Positions 17,066 through 25,960 of a stretch of 33,834 nucleotides of DNA are shown here, piece after piece. Each line of letters starts with the position of its first letter. Within the stretch, counting starts at the first letter, position 1. The notes beneath the pieces are model-generated. The model ran no database searches. It was not told the DNA's origin and worked only from the letters and a program-made list of their open reading frames with translations. A program made the position numbers and the translations under genes. Origin of the DNA: JBFELO01 sp041552055 (GTDB lineage: Bacteria; Acidobacteriota; Thermoanaerobaculia; Thermoanaerobaculales; Sulfomarinibacteraceae); the NCBI GenBank assembly GCA_041552055.1, contig JBFELO010000039.1:1-33834 (forward strand). The letters are read 5' to 3'.

Positions 17066-18073
17066 ATGCACAACACACGGTGGAGCCTCTTAGTCGTGGG
17101 CATCCTGGCGGTGGCGGGCTTTGCGCCCTGCCAGCAGGCTGCCCCCTCTCCCGACGGACTCAACCCGCTGATCATGAAGGTCAACGGCGAGCCGGTGTAC
17201 GCCGCCGAGGTCAGCCTCATCATGAGCACGATGGTTGGGCAACTCGAACAAAGCGGGTCGGATTTCGAGATCGAACAGGTCCTGCAGGCGGCAACCGACA
17301 GGGCCATCGAGCAGAAGCTACTCGCGCAAGAGGCACGGAGATTCGGCCTGAGTCCCGATGAGGAACGAGTGGCGCAGCAGATGGCGGCGGCGGATCAACG
17401 CGCCGGGGGCCGCGAGGCGCTCGCAGCGACGCTGGCCGCGGGCGGGTCCTCCCCGGAGCAGCTGGAGGACCTCTTCCGCGAGATCGAGGTCGGCCGTATC
17501 TGGTGGTTGATGAACGCACGGCCGACCGTGCAGGTGAGTGACGACGACGTGGTCGAGTTCTACAACTCCAATCCCGACATCTTCGTTGTTGACGAGCAGG
17601 TGCGAGCTCGGCACATCCTGTTCACGGTCGCCGAGGGAGCCGATGCCGGCGCCGACCGGCAAGCTCGGCAACGCGCCGAGCAGGCACGTGCTCGCGCGCT
17701 GGCCGGCGAGGACTTCGCCGAGCTCGCGCGCGAGCTTTCCGAGGGTCCCACCGCCCCCAACGGCGGCGACCTCGGATACTTCAGCAGGACCACCATGGCT
17801 CCGCCGGTTGCCGAGGCCGCGTTCACGCTGGATCCTGGTGAGATCTCCGACGTCGTCAAGTCGAGTTTCGGCTATCACGTCATCACGGTGGAAGATCACC
17901 GTCGTTCAGGGCGTATCCCGTTCGAAGAGGCTCAGGTCCAGGCGCGAACCATCCTCACCAACCAGAAGACGGCAGAGACGGTCGGCACCCTCCTCAGGAC
18001 CCTGTACGACAACGCCGACATCGAACTCCTCGACTCGTCGGTCGCGGCGCCCTCAGGCGAGGAGGCGCCCTAG
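17066..18073 (+). CDS. Parvulin-type peptidyl-prolyl isomerase, exported (SurA/PpiC-like)
   Basis: 335 aa. The N-terminus is a signal sequence (MHNTRW then hydrophobic to ~20). Cysteine in GFAPCQQ resembles a lipobox but Pro at -1 is not standard, so lipidation is doubtful. A SurA-N-like helical domain (about 35-160) precedes one parvulin domain (about 170-270) with VRARHILFTV, FAELARELSEGPTAPNGGDLG and VVKSSFGYHVITVEDH. It catalyses proline isomerisation and chaperones secreted or outer-membrane proteins. CAGGGGGGAAACGTC precedes the ATG. It is convergent with the hydrolase-OsmC gene. Confidence 0.9.
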   Translation: MHNTRWSLLVVGILAVAGFAPCQQAAPSPDGLNPLIMKVNGEPVYAAEVSLIMSTMVGQLEQSGSDFEIEQVLQAATDRAIEQKLLAQEARRFGLSPDEERVAQQMAAADQRAGGREALAATLAAGGSSPEQLEDLFREIEVGRIWWLMNARPTVQVSDDDVVEFYNSNPDIFVVDEQVRARHILFTVAEGADAGADRQARQRAEQARARALAGEDFAELARELSEGPTAPNGGDLGYFSRTTMAPPVAEAAFTLDPGEISDVVKSSFGYHVITVEDHRRSGRIPFEEAQVQARTILTNQKTAETVGTLLRTLYDNADIELLDSSVAAPSGEEAP

Positions 18074-18131
18074 CCACGATCCGGGAGCTTGGGGGCGTGT
18101 GGGCTTGGGGGAATAGTGTTTGGAGAAGCCC

Positions 18132-19397
18132 TCACGCCCTCGGTGAGGGTTGGCGCCTTGAGTCCACCGTATCGGTTGCTCCGCTCAAGGTCGTCGTCAC
18201 CTTCACGTCGGAGTGGAGCGTCCGGTGGACCGGGCAACGGTCGGCGATCTCCAACAGACGGCGACGCTGATCTTCATCGAGCGGTCCGTCGACCGTGATC
18301 TCGCGCAAGAAGTGGTCGATCCGAGACCGCGGGCTGTCAGGGTTTGCGCAGTCTTCGCAGTGGATCTTGCTGTGCTCGAGGCGAGCCTCGACCCCCTGAA
18401 GCGGCCATTCCTTGCGGTCGGCATACATCCTCAGCGTCATCGTCGTGCACGCACCGAGGGCCGCCGCCAACAGCTCGTAGGGGCTCGGTCCGGTGTCGGT
18501 GCCGCCCAATGACACCGGCTCGTCAGCGACGCACGCCTGACCGTTCGCCAGAACCTCGGTACGGTAGCCGGTAGCGCCGGTTCGGGCGATGACACAATTG
18601 TCTCCCGGGTCCCTCTGTTCGCTCTCTCCCTGCCGCACACCGACGTACTTCTGCGCCCAGCTCGCGATCACCGAGGCAGCGTACCGTGCGTCGTTCGGAT
18701 CGCTGAGCAGATGATCCGCACGGTCGAGTGATACGAAGCTCTTGGGGTGCCTGGCCGCGACGAAGATCTCGGTGGCGTTGTCGATTCCGACCACGTTGTC
18801 GATCGGAGAGTGGAGAATGAGCAGCGCCTTCCTCAGATCGGCGACGCTGTCCCTCATGGAATCCTCGGCAAGGTCGTCCAGGAACTGCTTCTTGATGTGG
18901 AACGTACGTCCAGCGATCGTCACCTCGGCCTCGCCGTGGCGCTCGATCTCGTCGCGTCGCGCGTCGATCGCCCGCAAAACGTGCCGCGGCGAACTCGGCG
19001 CGGCGATCGTGACCACCGCCCGAGCAGTCGCGACGCGAGCCGCGGCCTTGAGCACGGCCGCACCGCCAAGCGAGTGTCCTATCAGAATCGCAGGACCCTC
19101 CATGGTCTCGGACATGAAATCGGCCGCTGCCACCAGATCATCCACGTTCGACGAGAAGTTGGTGTCGGCGAAATCGCCCTCGCTCTCACCCAGACCGGTG
19201 AAGTCGAAGCGCAGCACGGCAATCCCCTCGGCGGCCAGCGCCCGGCTGATGGCGCTCACCGCCTTGTAGTCTTTCGAGCACGTGAAACAGTGGGCGAACA
19301 GCGCGTACGCGACCGGATGGTCGTCCAGCGGTAGATTCAGCAGGGCCGCCAATCGCTGCCCGTGGGCGTTTTCGAACCGGATCCTCCTGGCGTGCAT
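18132..19397 (-). CDS. Alpha/beta hydrolase fused to OsmC domain
   Basis: 421 aa from the ATG at 19397, supported by GGAGGGT just upstream; a 15-codon extension is open but less likely. Residues ~1-250 are an alpha/beta hydrolase with AHCFTCSKDY, FDFTGLGESEGDF and the nucleophile elbow GHSLGGAA. Residues ~285-421 are an OsmC/YhfA-type domain with GACTTMTLRMYA and ADRCPVHRTL carrying the two redox cysteines, and the intervening HSKIHCEDC. OsmC proteins reduce organic hydroperoxides via a reactive Cys pair; the hydrolase substrate is unknown. This fusion is an established architecture in databases. It is encoded near msrB, fitting an oxidative-stress role. Confidence 0.9.
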   Translation of the reverse strand: MHARRIRFENAHGQRLAALLNLPLDDHPVAYALFAHCFTCSKDYKAVSAISRALAAEGIAVLRFDFTGLGESEGDFADTNFSSNVDDLVAAADFMSETMEGPAILIGHSLGGAAVLKAAARVATARAVVTIAAPSSPRHVLRAIDARRDEIERHGEAEVTIAGRTFHIKKQFLDDLAEDSMRDSVADLRKALLILHSPIDNVVGIDNATEIFVAARHPKSFVSLDRADHLLSDPNDARYAASVIASWAQKYVGVRQGESEQRDPGDNCVIARTGATGYRTEVLANGQACVADEPVSLGGTDTGPSPYELLAAALGACTTMTLRMYADRKEWPLQGVEARLEHSKIHCEDCANPDSPRSRIDHFLREITVDGPLDEDQRRRLLEIADRCPVHRTLHSDVKVTTTLSGATDTVDSRRQPSPRA

Positions 19398-19466
19398 CGT
19401 ACCCTCCGTGACGTTTCCACGGCATGGTAGCTCGGACTCCACTCTTCAGTGGAACCGGGGTCGCCG

Positions 19467-20036
19467 TCATTCGTGCTCGTCCTCGAGCGCCAGCTCTTGA
19501 AAGTCCAAAGACACCGAGTTGACGCAGTAGCGCAAGCCGGTCGGCTCCGGCCCGTCGGGAAACACGTGCCCCAGATGGGCGCCGCAGCGACTGCAATGCA
19601 CCTCGGTCCGAACCATCCACAACTTGCGGTCCTCTTCAGTACCCACATTCGCCTCGTGAACCGGCCCCGAGAAGCTCGGCCAGCCGGTGCCCGAGTCGAA
19701 CTTCGCACTCGACACGAAAAGGTCGTTGCCACACGCCACACAGCGGTACACGCCCTCCTGCTTCGTGTCCCAGTAGCGCCCGGTGAACGCGCGCTCGGTG
19801 CCCTGCTCGCGGACCACCCGAAACTGCTCCGGGGTGAGCCGATTGCGCCACTCGCGATCACTCCTCTTCACACGCTCGGCGGTCACGAGGCGTCCGTCCT
19901 CGACGGAGTACACCTGGAATTTGGACGTCATCTGAGATGCCCCCTCTCCTTCATCCGTATTCTCGCTGGCGGCCAGCACACTCGCAATCACAGTCAACGC
20001 GACGAACCCGAGCACTGTCTTTGTCCTTCTCTTCAC
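19467..20036 (-). CDS. msrB: Peptide methionine-R-sulfoxide reductase MsrB, exported
   Basis: 189 aa. A basic-hydrophobic signal sequence (MKRRTKTVLGFVALTVIASV, cleavage near AA-SEN) suggests the periplasm. The MsrB domain (about 60-180) has RYWDTKQEGVYRC, the zinc CxxC pairs VACGN and CSRCGAH, KFDSGTGWPSF, HLGHVFPDGP and catalytic Cys171 in LRYCVNSVSL. It reduces methionine-R-sulfoxide in proteins. An exported MsrB needs a membrane thiol donor, which is not in the window. It lies 69 bases upstream of the OsmC fusion on the same strand, so they may be co-transcribed. Confidence 0.92.
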   Translation of the reverse strand: MKRRTKTVLGFVALTVIASVLAASENTDEGEGASQMTSKFQVYSVEDGRLVTAERVKRSDREWRNRLTPEQFRVVREQGTERAFTGRYWDTKQEGVYRCVACGNDLFVSSAKFDSGTGWPSFSGPVHEANVGTEEDRKLWMVRTEVHCSRCGAHLGHVFPDGPEPTGLRYCVNSVSLDFQELALEDEHE

Positions 20037-20195
20037 GACTGCCTCCCTTTCGACCTCACTGACCAGAAATATGCCGTCCCAGTCCCTTCGGTTTCGCGAT
20101 CGCTTCGGTACTCACCGCCAGTGCTATCATGCTCGCCGTGTCACCCGACATGGGTCCAACGAATACGCGCCGGTTCCGGCCGAAAGGGGTCTTCC

Positions 20196-21614
20196 ATGTC
20201 CGAACCCATCTCCTTTTTCGCCCAGGTCAACCGCAACTTCGACAAGGCGGCTGCCCACACCGAACATGGACCGGGCATTCTCCACCAGATCAAACAGATC
20301 AACAGCGTCATCCACCTCACCTTTCCCATCAAGCGGGATGACGGCTCGATCCAGGTGATCCACGGCTGGCGCGCCGAGCACAGCCAGCACAAGCTGCCCA
20401 CCAAGGGCGGAATCCGCTATGCGGACGAGGTGAACGAGGACGAGGTGATGGCCCTCGCCGCGCTGATGACCTACAAGTGCGCGATCGTCAATGTGCCATT
20501 CGGCGGCGCCAAGGGCGGCGTCAAGATCAACGCCCGGGATTACTCCGCCGCGGAGCTGGAACGGATAACTCGCAGATTCACCTTCGAGCTGTTCAAGAAG
20601 AACTTCATCGGACCCAGTCTCGACGTGCCGGCGCCCGATTTTGCAACCAGCTCGAGGGAGATGGCGTGGATCGCGGACACCTACGCCACCTTGGCTCCGC
20701 ACGACATCAACGCGCTCGGCTGCGTGACTGCCAAACCGGTGAACGAGGGAGGCATCAACGGCCGGGTCGAGGCGACCGGTCGAGGTGTGTTCTTCGGCCT
20801 GCGCGAGGTGTGCGGCATCGCCGAAGACATGCGCGACATCAGACTCGAACCCGGTCTTCAAGGCAAGCGCGTCATCGTGCAGGGTCTCGGAAACGTGGGC
20901 TATCACGCCGCCAAGTTCATGCAGGAAGACGGGGACTCCGTCATCGTGGGTGCCGTCGAGTATGAAGGTGCGATCTCGAAACCGGACGGCATCGACGTCG
21001 AGGCGCTCATGGAGCATCGGCGCGAAACCGGCTCCGTCCTCGATTTTCCGGGGGCTGAGAACCTCGCCGACCGCGACCTGGGACTCGAACTGGACTGCGA
21101 CATATTGATTCCTGCGGCGCTCGAGAACGCCATCACGATGGAGAACGCCCCGCGCATCAAGGCCAAGATCGTGGCCGAGGCAGCGAACGGTCCGACCAGC
21201 TCCGAGGCGAGCGATCACCTGTTCGAGCGCGGCGTCATGGTTCTCCCGGACGCGTACATCAATGCCGGCGGCGTCACGGTGTCGTACTTCGAGTGGCTCA
21301 AGAACCTCGAGCACGTGCGGTTCGGCCGGATGGAGAAGAGATTCGAAGAGTCGTCCGCTCGCCAACTCCTCACCGCCATCGAGAGCGCCACCGGCCGCAC
21401 CTTCACCGAGCAGGAGATTTCGGATTACGCGAAGGGCGCTGACGAGATCGACCTCGTCAACTCCGGGCTCGAAGAGACGATGATCGAGAGCTATCACGGC
21501 ATCCGCACCATCGCGAAGCGACTCGACGAAGCCGTCGATCTTCGCACCGCGTCAATGATCGACGCGATCGACAAGATCGGGCTGGCCTACAGCGACCGCG
21601 GGATCTTCCCGTGA
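20196..21614 (+). CDS. Glu/Leu/Phe/Val dehydrogenase (glutamate dehydrogenase type)
   Basis: 472 aa from ATG at 20196, preceded by AAAGGGG; a long open extension upstream runs through the msrB promoter and is rejected. The enzyme interconverts glutamate and 2-oxoglutarate plus ammonia. Motifs are KGGIRYADEVNEDEV, the active-site PFGGAKGGVKI (Lys near 106), PDFATSSREMAWIAD and the Rossmann VQGLGNVGYHAAKF (about 228-241). Near the C-terminus are NAGGVTVSYFEWLKN and the regulatory-helix region. It may be the larger ~470 aa variant seen in several phyla. Cofactor preference cannot be read reliably. Confidence 0.9.
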   Translation: MSEPISFFAQVNRNFDKAAAHTEHGPGILHQIKQINSVIHLTFPIKRDDGSIQVIHGWRAEHSQHKLPTKGGIRYADEVNEDEVMALAALMTYKCAIVNVPFGGAKGGVKINARDYSAAELERITRRFTFELFKKNFIGPSLDVPAPDFATSSREMAWIADTYATLAPHDINALGCVTAKPVNEGGINGRVEATGRGVFFGLREVCGIAEDMRDIRLEPGLQGKRVIVQGLGNVGYHAAKFMQEDGDSVIVGAVEYEGAISKPDGIDVEALMEHRRETGSVLDFPGAENLADRDLGLELDCDILIPAALENAITMENAPRIKAKIVAEAANGPTSSEASDHLFERGVMVLPDAYINAGGVTVSYFEWLKNLEHVRFGRMEKRFEESSARQLLTAIESATGRTFTEQEISDYAKGADEIDLVNSGLEETMIESYHGIRTIAKRLDEAVDLRTASMIDAIDKIGLAYSDRGIFP

Positions 21615-21637
21615 GAGGGTCCCCGGCGCCGCTCGCG

Positions 21638-21672
21638 GGCACGGAGACGTAGGCGGATACGGATACGGGGCC
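21638..21672. repeat. Single arm of GGAGAC/GGATAC word repeat
   Basis: GGCACGGAGACG then TAGGCGGATACGGATACGGG, downstream of glutamate dehydrogenase. It uses the words of the 10.37 and 14.31 kb inverted repeats but lacks an evident opposite arm. Confidence 0.45.
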
Positions 21673-21706
21673 TGCGTATCGCTCAGCGGGGCAGGCCGGC
21701 TCCGCG

Positions 21707-22315
21707 CTACTCCAACTCGAGCACGAATGGGATCCTGATGTCGCTCTCCTCGAAGTCCACTCCGAACACCCACCGCCCGGGCTGAACACCCCCCGGAACG
21801 TCGAAAAACAGCTTGCCCTGGCAAGCGCGATAATCGTTCACCGAAACCTGGTCGAAGGCGACGCCCTCGGTGGGACTGACGAACAGCTGGACCGGGCACG
21901 CCTCGCGTTGCGCGGGCCAGTAATCCATCGGGTCACGTATGACGTTGGCCTGGGTGATCTTGTTGCGCATGGAGCCGTACGCCTCGTTGAACTCCTTCTG
22001 GGTTGCGCAGGGGATCCTCGTGCCGTCGGGTGTGCGCACGAAGATGTTCTCGCGTTTCATGGTCGCGGTTTGACCGACCGGCGCCGACAGCGCGACCTCC
22101 AGCAGGAGCCACTCATCACCCAGGTTCGACGCGGCGAACTTATAGCCGAGGATGAACTCGACCTCGGGCGCCTTTTCGCGCAGTAAGTACTTCCCGAGGC
22201 GTTCGACACCCGGCGTTTCGGTGGGTACCGCGCTCGAACAGCCGACGACCGCCACGATAGCAAGTCCGACCACGGCGTATACGAGATGACGTCTTGGATT
22301 CCCTGAGATCTTCAT
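21707..22315 (-). CDS. Putative lipoprotein of unknown function
   Basis: 202 aa from ATG at 22315, chosen because GGGAGGATTG precedes it and a clean lipoprotein signal follows (MKISGNPRRHLVYAVVGLAI, lipobox AVVGC at about residue 26). An upstream in-frame extension of 56 codons has no protein-like features. The mature part is mostly beta-rich by eye (EFILGYKFAASNLGDEWLLLE, split by loops), with a DUF4352-like or immunoglobulin-like feel and one WPAQREACP segment. I do not recognise the family. It is convergent with glutamate dehydrogenase and divergent from the amidase operon. Confidence 0.75.
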   Translation of the reverse strand: MKISGNPRRHLVYAVVGLAIVAVVGCSSAVPTETPGVERLGKYLLREKAPEVEFILGYKFAASNLGDEWLLLEVALSAPVGQTATMKRENIFVRTPDGTRIPCATQKEFNEAYGSMRNKITQANVIRDPMDYWPAQREACPVQLFVSPTEGVAFDQVSVNDYRACQGKLFFDVPGGVQPGRWVFGVDFEESDIRIPFVLELE

Positions 22316-22582
22316 CAATCCTCCCTTTCTCGTTGGGACACTAATGCAAGTCGGATACCAGGGCTGAGTGGCTTTGCCACGGCCGGCCACGACTCGGGGT
22401 GTCCACCGGAGAATACACCGGTTTGGACAATTCTGGATTGAACCCCACACCCGGTCACCGAGAGAGGTCGTACTCGGTATCAAATCCCGCCCCGATGGTA
22501 CGAACGGGTGGAGTCGACTCGGACGGTGGAACGCTCATGATTGCAGCCATTTGCCCACTGAGTCGCGGGGAGATTCGAAATC

Positions 22583-23662
22583 TTGGGTACGACACGACTC
22601 GACCGACTGCGGCGCCAGCTCCTTCGGGGAGCGGTCGAGGAGAACCTCGACACGATCAATGGACGGCCGTCGGGCTCGACACGTAAGCTCCGCCGGCGCC
22701 GGATCGACCGGCTCTACCGTGCGGTCCTAGCCTGCGGCGTGCTCATCGCCGCCGCAGCGTCGGTGGCGGGGCTCGTGTGGGACGAGGGCGGCCTCGTGAT
22801 CTCGGATCCCCCCGCTGATCCGTTGCCGTACGGACCGCCACGGCGCACGATCGAGGTGTCCCCACGCTCGCCCGAGATCGACGAAATCTTCGAGCGCCTC
22901 GGGGTGTCCGAGCCGCAACCTCTGGTGCCCGCCGTGATCCCGGTCCGGGTGGGGCGAGTCGCACTGGACCCCGGCCACGGTGGTGTCGACGGTGGCGCTT
23001 CTCTCGGGTACGGGTTGCTGGAAAAGGACCTCACCAAGGACATCGCCAATCGGCTCGCCCGGTTGTTGAGGGCTGTGTCATGGGAGGTGGTGCTGACCCG
23101 AAGTGATGACGAGAGCATACCGCCTCGTCGACGCGCTGAGATCGCCAACGAGGCGCGTGCGGATCTCTTCCTGTCGATCCATGTCAACTGGCTCCCTGAC
23201 CGCACCGCTAGGGGATTCGAGACCTACTATCTGGGTCCGACCGACGACCCGTTTCTCAGGCGACTCGCCTCGCTCGAGAACCGGGACTCGGGGTTCGCAC
23301 TCTCCGACTATCGTGAGCTGCTCGAGGGGATCTACGCCGACGTTCGACAGGACCAGTCCCGCCTTCTGGCCGCCCGAATACAGCAGACGCTGTTCGAAAC
23401 CCTGCGTGAGGAGAACCCCGAAATCGTCGATCGTGGGACGATGACCGCACCGTTTGCCGTCCTGGTGACGACCGACATGCCGGCCGTTCTCGTCGAGGTG
23501 GCGTGCCTGTCCAACGATCGAGAGGCACGATTGCTCTCGCTCCCCAGATACCGCCAACGAATCGCGGAGGCGTTATTCTCTGGGGTAGTCGTGTACGCGA
23601 GAGACGTCGCGTCCCTCGATGTCGACAACGAGAAAGGAACCAACGATGACCAAGGAACATGA
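22583..23662 (+). CDS. Membrane-anchored N-acetylmuramoyl-L-alanine amidase (Amidase_3)
   Basis: 359 aa from TTG at 22583 with GGGGAG about 10 bases upstream. An Arg-rich cytoplasmic N-terminus (1-45) precedes one transmembrane segment (about 47-66). A linker (67-120) leads to the Amidase_3 zinc domain: RVALDPGHGGVDGGAS (His132), EKDLTKDIANRL (zinc Glu), LFLSIHVNWLPD (His) and the catalytic-Glu segment PAVLVEVACLSN. It cuts the bond between muramic acid and the stem peptide. Membrane anchoring, rather than AMIN targeting, is unusual for AmiC-like enzymes. Its end overlaps the start of the actin-like gene, and an M23 endopeptidase follows, so this is a cell-wall remodelling operon. Confidence 0.9.
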   Translation: MGTTRLDRLRRQLLRGAVEENLDTINGRPSGSTRKLRRRRIDRLYRAVLACGVLIAAAASVAGLVWDEGGLVISDPPADPLPYGPPRRTIEVSPRSPEIDEIFERLGVSEPQPLVPAVIPVRVGRVALDPGHGGVDGGASLGYGLLEKDLTKDIANRLARLLRAVSWEVVLTRSDDESIPPRRRAEIANEARADLFLSIHVNWLPDRTARGFETYYLGPTDDPFLRRLASLENRDSGFALSDYRELLEGIYADVRQDQSRLLAARIQQTLFETLREENPEIVDRGTMTAPFAVLVTTDMPAVLVEVACLSNDREARLLSLPRYRQRIAEALFSGVVVYARDVASLDVDNEKGTNDDQGT

Positions 23663-24677
23663 CGAGACCTTCGTAGGCATCGACCTGGGGACGTCCCGGT
23701 CGTCGATCGCCACATCTGACGGGCACCGTGAAATGGTCGAGAGCTACGTCGGCTGGCCGGTCGACATGGTGGCGCGCAAGCTCCTCAAGAGACCGGTCCT
23801 GGTGGGCGCGGAAGCGATCGAGAACCGCACGATGCTCGACATTCACCGCCCCCTTGAACGAGGTCTGCTGAAGGAGGGCTCGGATCGAGACCGACTGGCG
23901 GTGCGTCAACTCATCGACCACTTGTTGCGTACGGCTGGCATCGACCCGGACCGCAAGAGCGGACCCAGCGTCCGCGCCGTGGTCGGGGTCCCGGCCGAGG
24001 CCCTTCGCGTCAACCGGCAGCATCTTCGTGAGTCCATGCGAGGGTTCGTCGACAATCTGATGATCGTGTCGGAGCCGTTCGCGGTCGCCTACGGTCTGGA
24101 GATGCTCCTGCACGCGATGGTGATCGATATCGGCGCCGGGACAACCGATTTCTGCGTGATGAACGGTCATTACCCGACGGAGGAGGAGCAGCGGACGTTG
24201 CCCAACGCCGGAGACTGGATCGACGAACAACTCCACAAGCTGCTCAGCGAGCGCCATGATGGGCTCAGCGTGTCGATGCACACCGTGCGTGATTGGAAGG
24301 AGAAGTGGAGCTTCGTGGGCAAGGCGGCGAGCGCGGTCAAGGTCACCGTCCCGATCGCGGGCAAGCCCACCAGTCTCGACATCACCGCCGAGATGAAGGC
24401 GGCGTGCGAGGCTGTGGTGCCGCCCATTGCCGAGACCATGATCGACCTGATCGCTGCCGCCGAGTCGGAGTACCAGGAGAAAGTGCGAAACAACATCGTC
24501 CTGGCCGGAGGCAGCTCCACCATCCCGGGGCTTGCCGACAGTCTGGCAAACGCGCTCAAAGGCTACGGCGGCGGCAAGATCAAGGTCGCGAAGGACCCGA
24601 TATTCATCGGTTCGAACGGCGCCCTCGCACTGGCGATGGACGCACCCAAGGCCGACTGGGAAAAGCTCCCCGCTTAG
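23646..24677 (+). CDS. MamK-like actin-fold ATPase
   Basis: 343 aa from ATG at 23646 (AGAAAGGA 7 bases upstream), overlapping the amidase by 17 bases; an in-frame ATG nine codons earlier is less likely. Actin/Hsp70 nucleotide motifs are phosphate-1 GIDLGTSRSS (11-20), phosphate-2 VIDIGAGTTDF (about 159-169) and adenosine VLAGGSSTIPGLADSL (about 285-300). From memory, it matches the magnetosome filament protein MamK (347 aa) in specific places: LGxxLxxRPxxVGxEA-like, LDIxxPLxxGxLxEGSDRD-like and VSEPFxVxYGL. It fits MamK better than MreB, FtsA or DnaK, and lacks the Hsp70 C-terminal half. No magnetosome genes are nearby. It probably forms cytoplasmic filaments acting with the flanking wall hydrolases (inference). 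Confidence 0.85.
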   Translation: MTKEHDETFVGIDLGTSRSSIATSDGHREMVESYVGWPVDMVARKLLKRPVLVGAEAIENRTMLDIHRPLERGLLKEGSDRDRLAVRQLIDHLLRTAGIDPDRKSGPSVRAVVGVPAEALRVNRQHLRESMRGFVDNLMIVSEPFAVAYGLEMLLHAMVIDIGAGTTDFCVMNGHYPTEEEQRTLPNAGDWIDEQLHKLLSERHDGLSVSMHTVRDWKEKWSFVGKAASAVKVTVPIAGKPTSLDITAEMKAACEAVVPPIAETMIDLIAAAESEYQEKVRNNIVLAGGSSTIPGLADSLANALKGYGGGKIKVAKDPIFIGSNGALALAMDAPKADWEKLPA

Positions 24678-24685
24678 AGCGACGG

Positions 24686-25534
24686 ATGTTCTCGGCCAGA
24701 GTCTCCGGGCCCACCACCTCGGTGCTGGTCGCACTGCTCACGGCGGTTGTTCCTCGATCGCTGTCGGCGGCCGAGCCCGTCGGCCAGCTCACCGTGCACC
24801 CGGGCGGAGTTGTTCGCTGGCACGGTAGCGGTAGCTGGACATGCGGGCTCGACGGCGAGGAATGGCCTGCGATCGATGACACGTGCTGGTACCCGATCGA
24901 CATCCTGGCTGATGAGGGGCCGCTCACCCTGCGCCGCACCAGAGGCGACGCCACCGAGCGGACAACCGTCCATGTCGGGCCGTACCCCTACCCCGAACAG
25001 ATGCTCACCGTGGACCCTGAGATGGTCCGTCCGCCCGAGACCCAGCTCGAGCGGATCCGGCTCGAGACGGAACGTGTGGGGGCTCTGTGGAACCGCCCCG
25101 GACCGGCGAGATTCACCTTGCCGCTCGCCCCACCGTTGAGGCCTCTGCCGGAGGCCCGCAGCTTCGGATCCCGACGCATCCTCAACGACGAACCCCGCAG
25201 TCCCCACTCGGGGGTCGACTTTTCCGGTGCGACCGGCACGCCGGTCTTCGCCGTTGCCGATGGCCTCGTCGTGCTCGCAGACGAGCACTACTTCGCCGGC
25301 AAGAGCATCTACATCGACCACGGAGACCAGCTGGTCTCGATGTACTTCCACCTTTCCGAGATTTCGGTCTCCGAGGGCGATGCGGTCCTCTCCGGCACCT
25401 CGATCGGGGCCGTCGGAGCCACCGGCCGAGTCACCGGGACGCACCTCCACTTCGGACTTCGATGGCACGGCTCGCGCATCGATCCCCGCGTCCTGCTCGG
25501 ACCTTCCTCGAAGATCACAACGATCGGCGAGTAG
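24686..25534 (+). CDS. Secreted M23 family peptidase (LytM/EnvC-like)
   Basis: 282 aa from ATG at 24686, 9 bases after the actin-like stop. A signal peptide (1 to ~29, ending SLSA-AEP) is followed by a ~120-residue N-terminal domain of unknown fold. The LytM/M23 domain (about 165-275) has the zinc ligands His174 and Asp178 in HSGVDFSG and His255 in THLHFGLR, with the preceding His253. All catalytic residues are present, so it should be an active peptidoglycan endopeptidase rather than a degenerate activator such as EnvC. There is no coiled coil. It completes the amidase - actin - M23 operon. Confidence 0.9.
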   Translation: MFSARVSGPTTSVLVALLTAVVPRSLSAAEPVGQLTVHPGGVVRWHGSGSWTCGLDGEEWPAIDDTCWYPIDILADEGPLTLRRTRGDATERTTVHVGPYPYPEQMLTVDPEMVRPPETQLERIRLETERVGALWNRPGPARFTLPLAPPLRPLPEARSFGSRRILNDEPRSPHSGVDFSGATGTPVFAVADGLVVLADEHYFAGKSIYIDHGDQLVSMYFHLSEISVSEGDAVLSGTSIGAVGATGRVTGTHLHFGLRWHGSRIDPRVLLGPSSKITTIGE

Positions 25535-25675
25535 GGAGTGGCGTGAGGGGGTGAGGGGCACCCCGCCCTCCAGCTCTTCGTCTTCGTCTTCGTCTTCATC
25601 GAACCCCACCCACCCGTCGCTAGTCGCTGGTCGCTGGACCACCCACCCGGTTAGCTCTTCGTCTTCCTCTTTGTC
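25535..25675. repeat. C-rich side of tandem-word mosaic left of R2
   Basis: Non-coding. CTTCGT repeats four times (25576-25599, last unit CTTCAT). A C-rich linker CCCCACCCACCC follows, then TCGCTAGTCGCTGGTCGCTG (from 25617), a second C-rich linker ACCACCCACCC, and CTCTTCGTCTTCCTCTTTGT. The TCGCTGG word reappears inverted at 26054-26074, on the other side of R2, next to G-rich linkers, so the arms are arranged as a broad inverted pair. Confidence 0.75.
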
Positions 25676-25960
25676 ATCGCGCCACGCGACCCAGTCCGGT
25701 ATCGCGGCGCTCTCGGACCCTCGACGCGCCCTCTCCCCGACGCGCTCCCCGCGGGAGCCCGGCAGTGACGTTTCGAGGCCTGAGCTCCGGACGATATTTC
25801 TCGACGATCGAGGGCCTCGAAACTTCATGCCCGGCACGCCCGCACGACGCCCTGTCGTCAGCCTGCCGCTCTCATCGACCATCTGACACCCGAGGCAGCC
25901 TGCACCACACGGTCAGGCGGTCGAAGGCCGCCAACGCCAGTACGTTCCATTCCTTCTCGT
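25676..25960 (+). repeat. Dispersed repeat family copy R2
   Basis: The first ~90 bases (25676-25760) match 27356-27440 of copy R3 at over 90 percent by eye, starting TCGCGCCACGCGACCCAGTC. The last ~95 bases (ATCGACCATCTGACACCCGA at 25874) match R3 again. Between them is a hairpin GTTTCGAGGCC (25770-25780) / GGCCTCGAAAC (25813-25823), 11 bp perfect, whose sequence differs wholly from the hairpin arms of R1 and R3. It lies upstream of ilvE. Confidence 0.75.

Noticed and set aside
19449..20195. 249-residue N-terminal extension of glutamate dehydrogenase
   Set aside because: It runs antisense through msrB and the divergent promoter region; the family N-terminus and AAAGGGG point to ATG 20196.
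25576..25599. CTTCGT array or the tandem words as a CRISPR
   Set aside because: Repeat units are 6-20 bases with no unique spacers of 30-40 bases and no cas genes.
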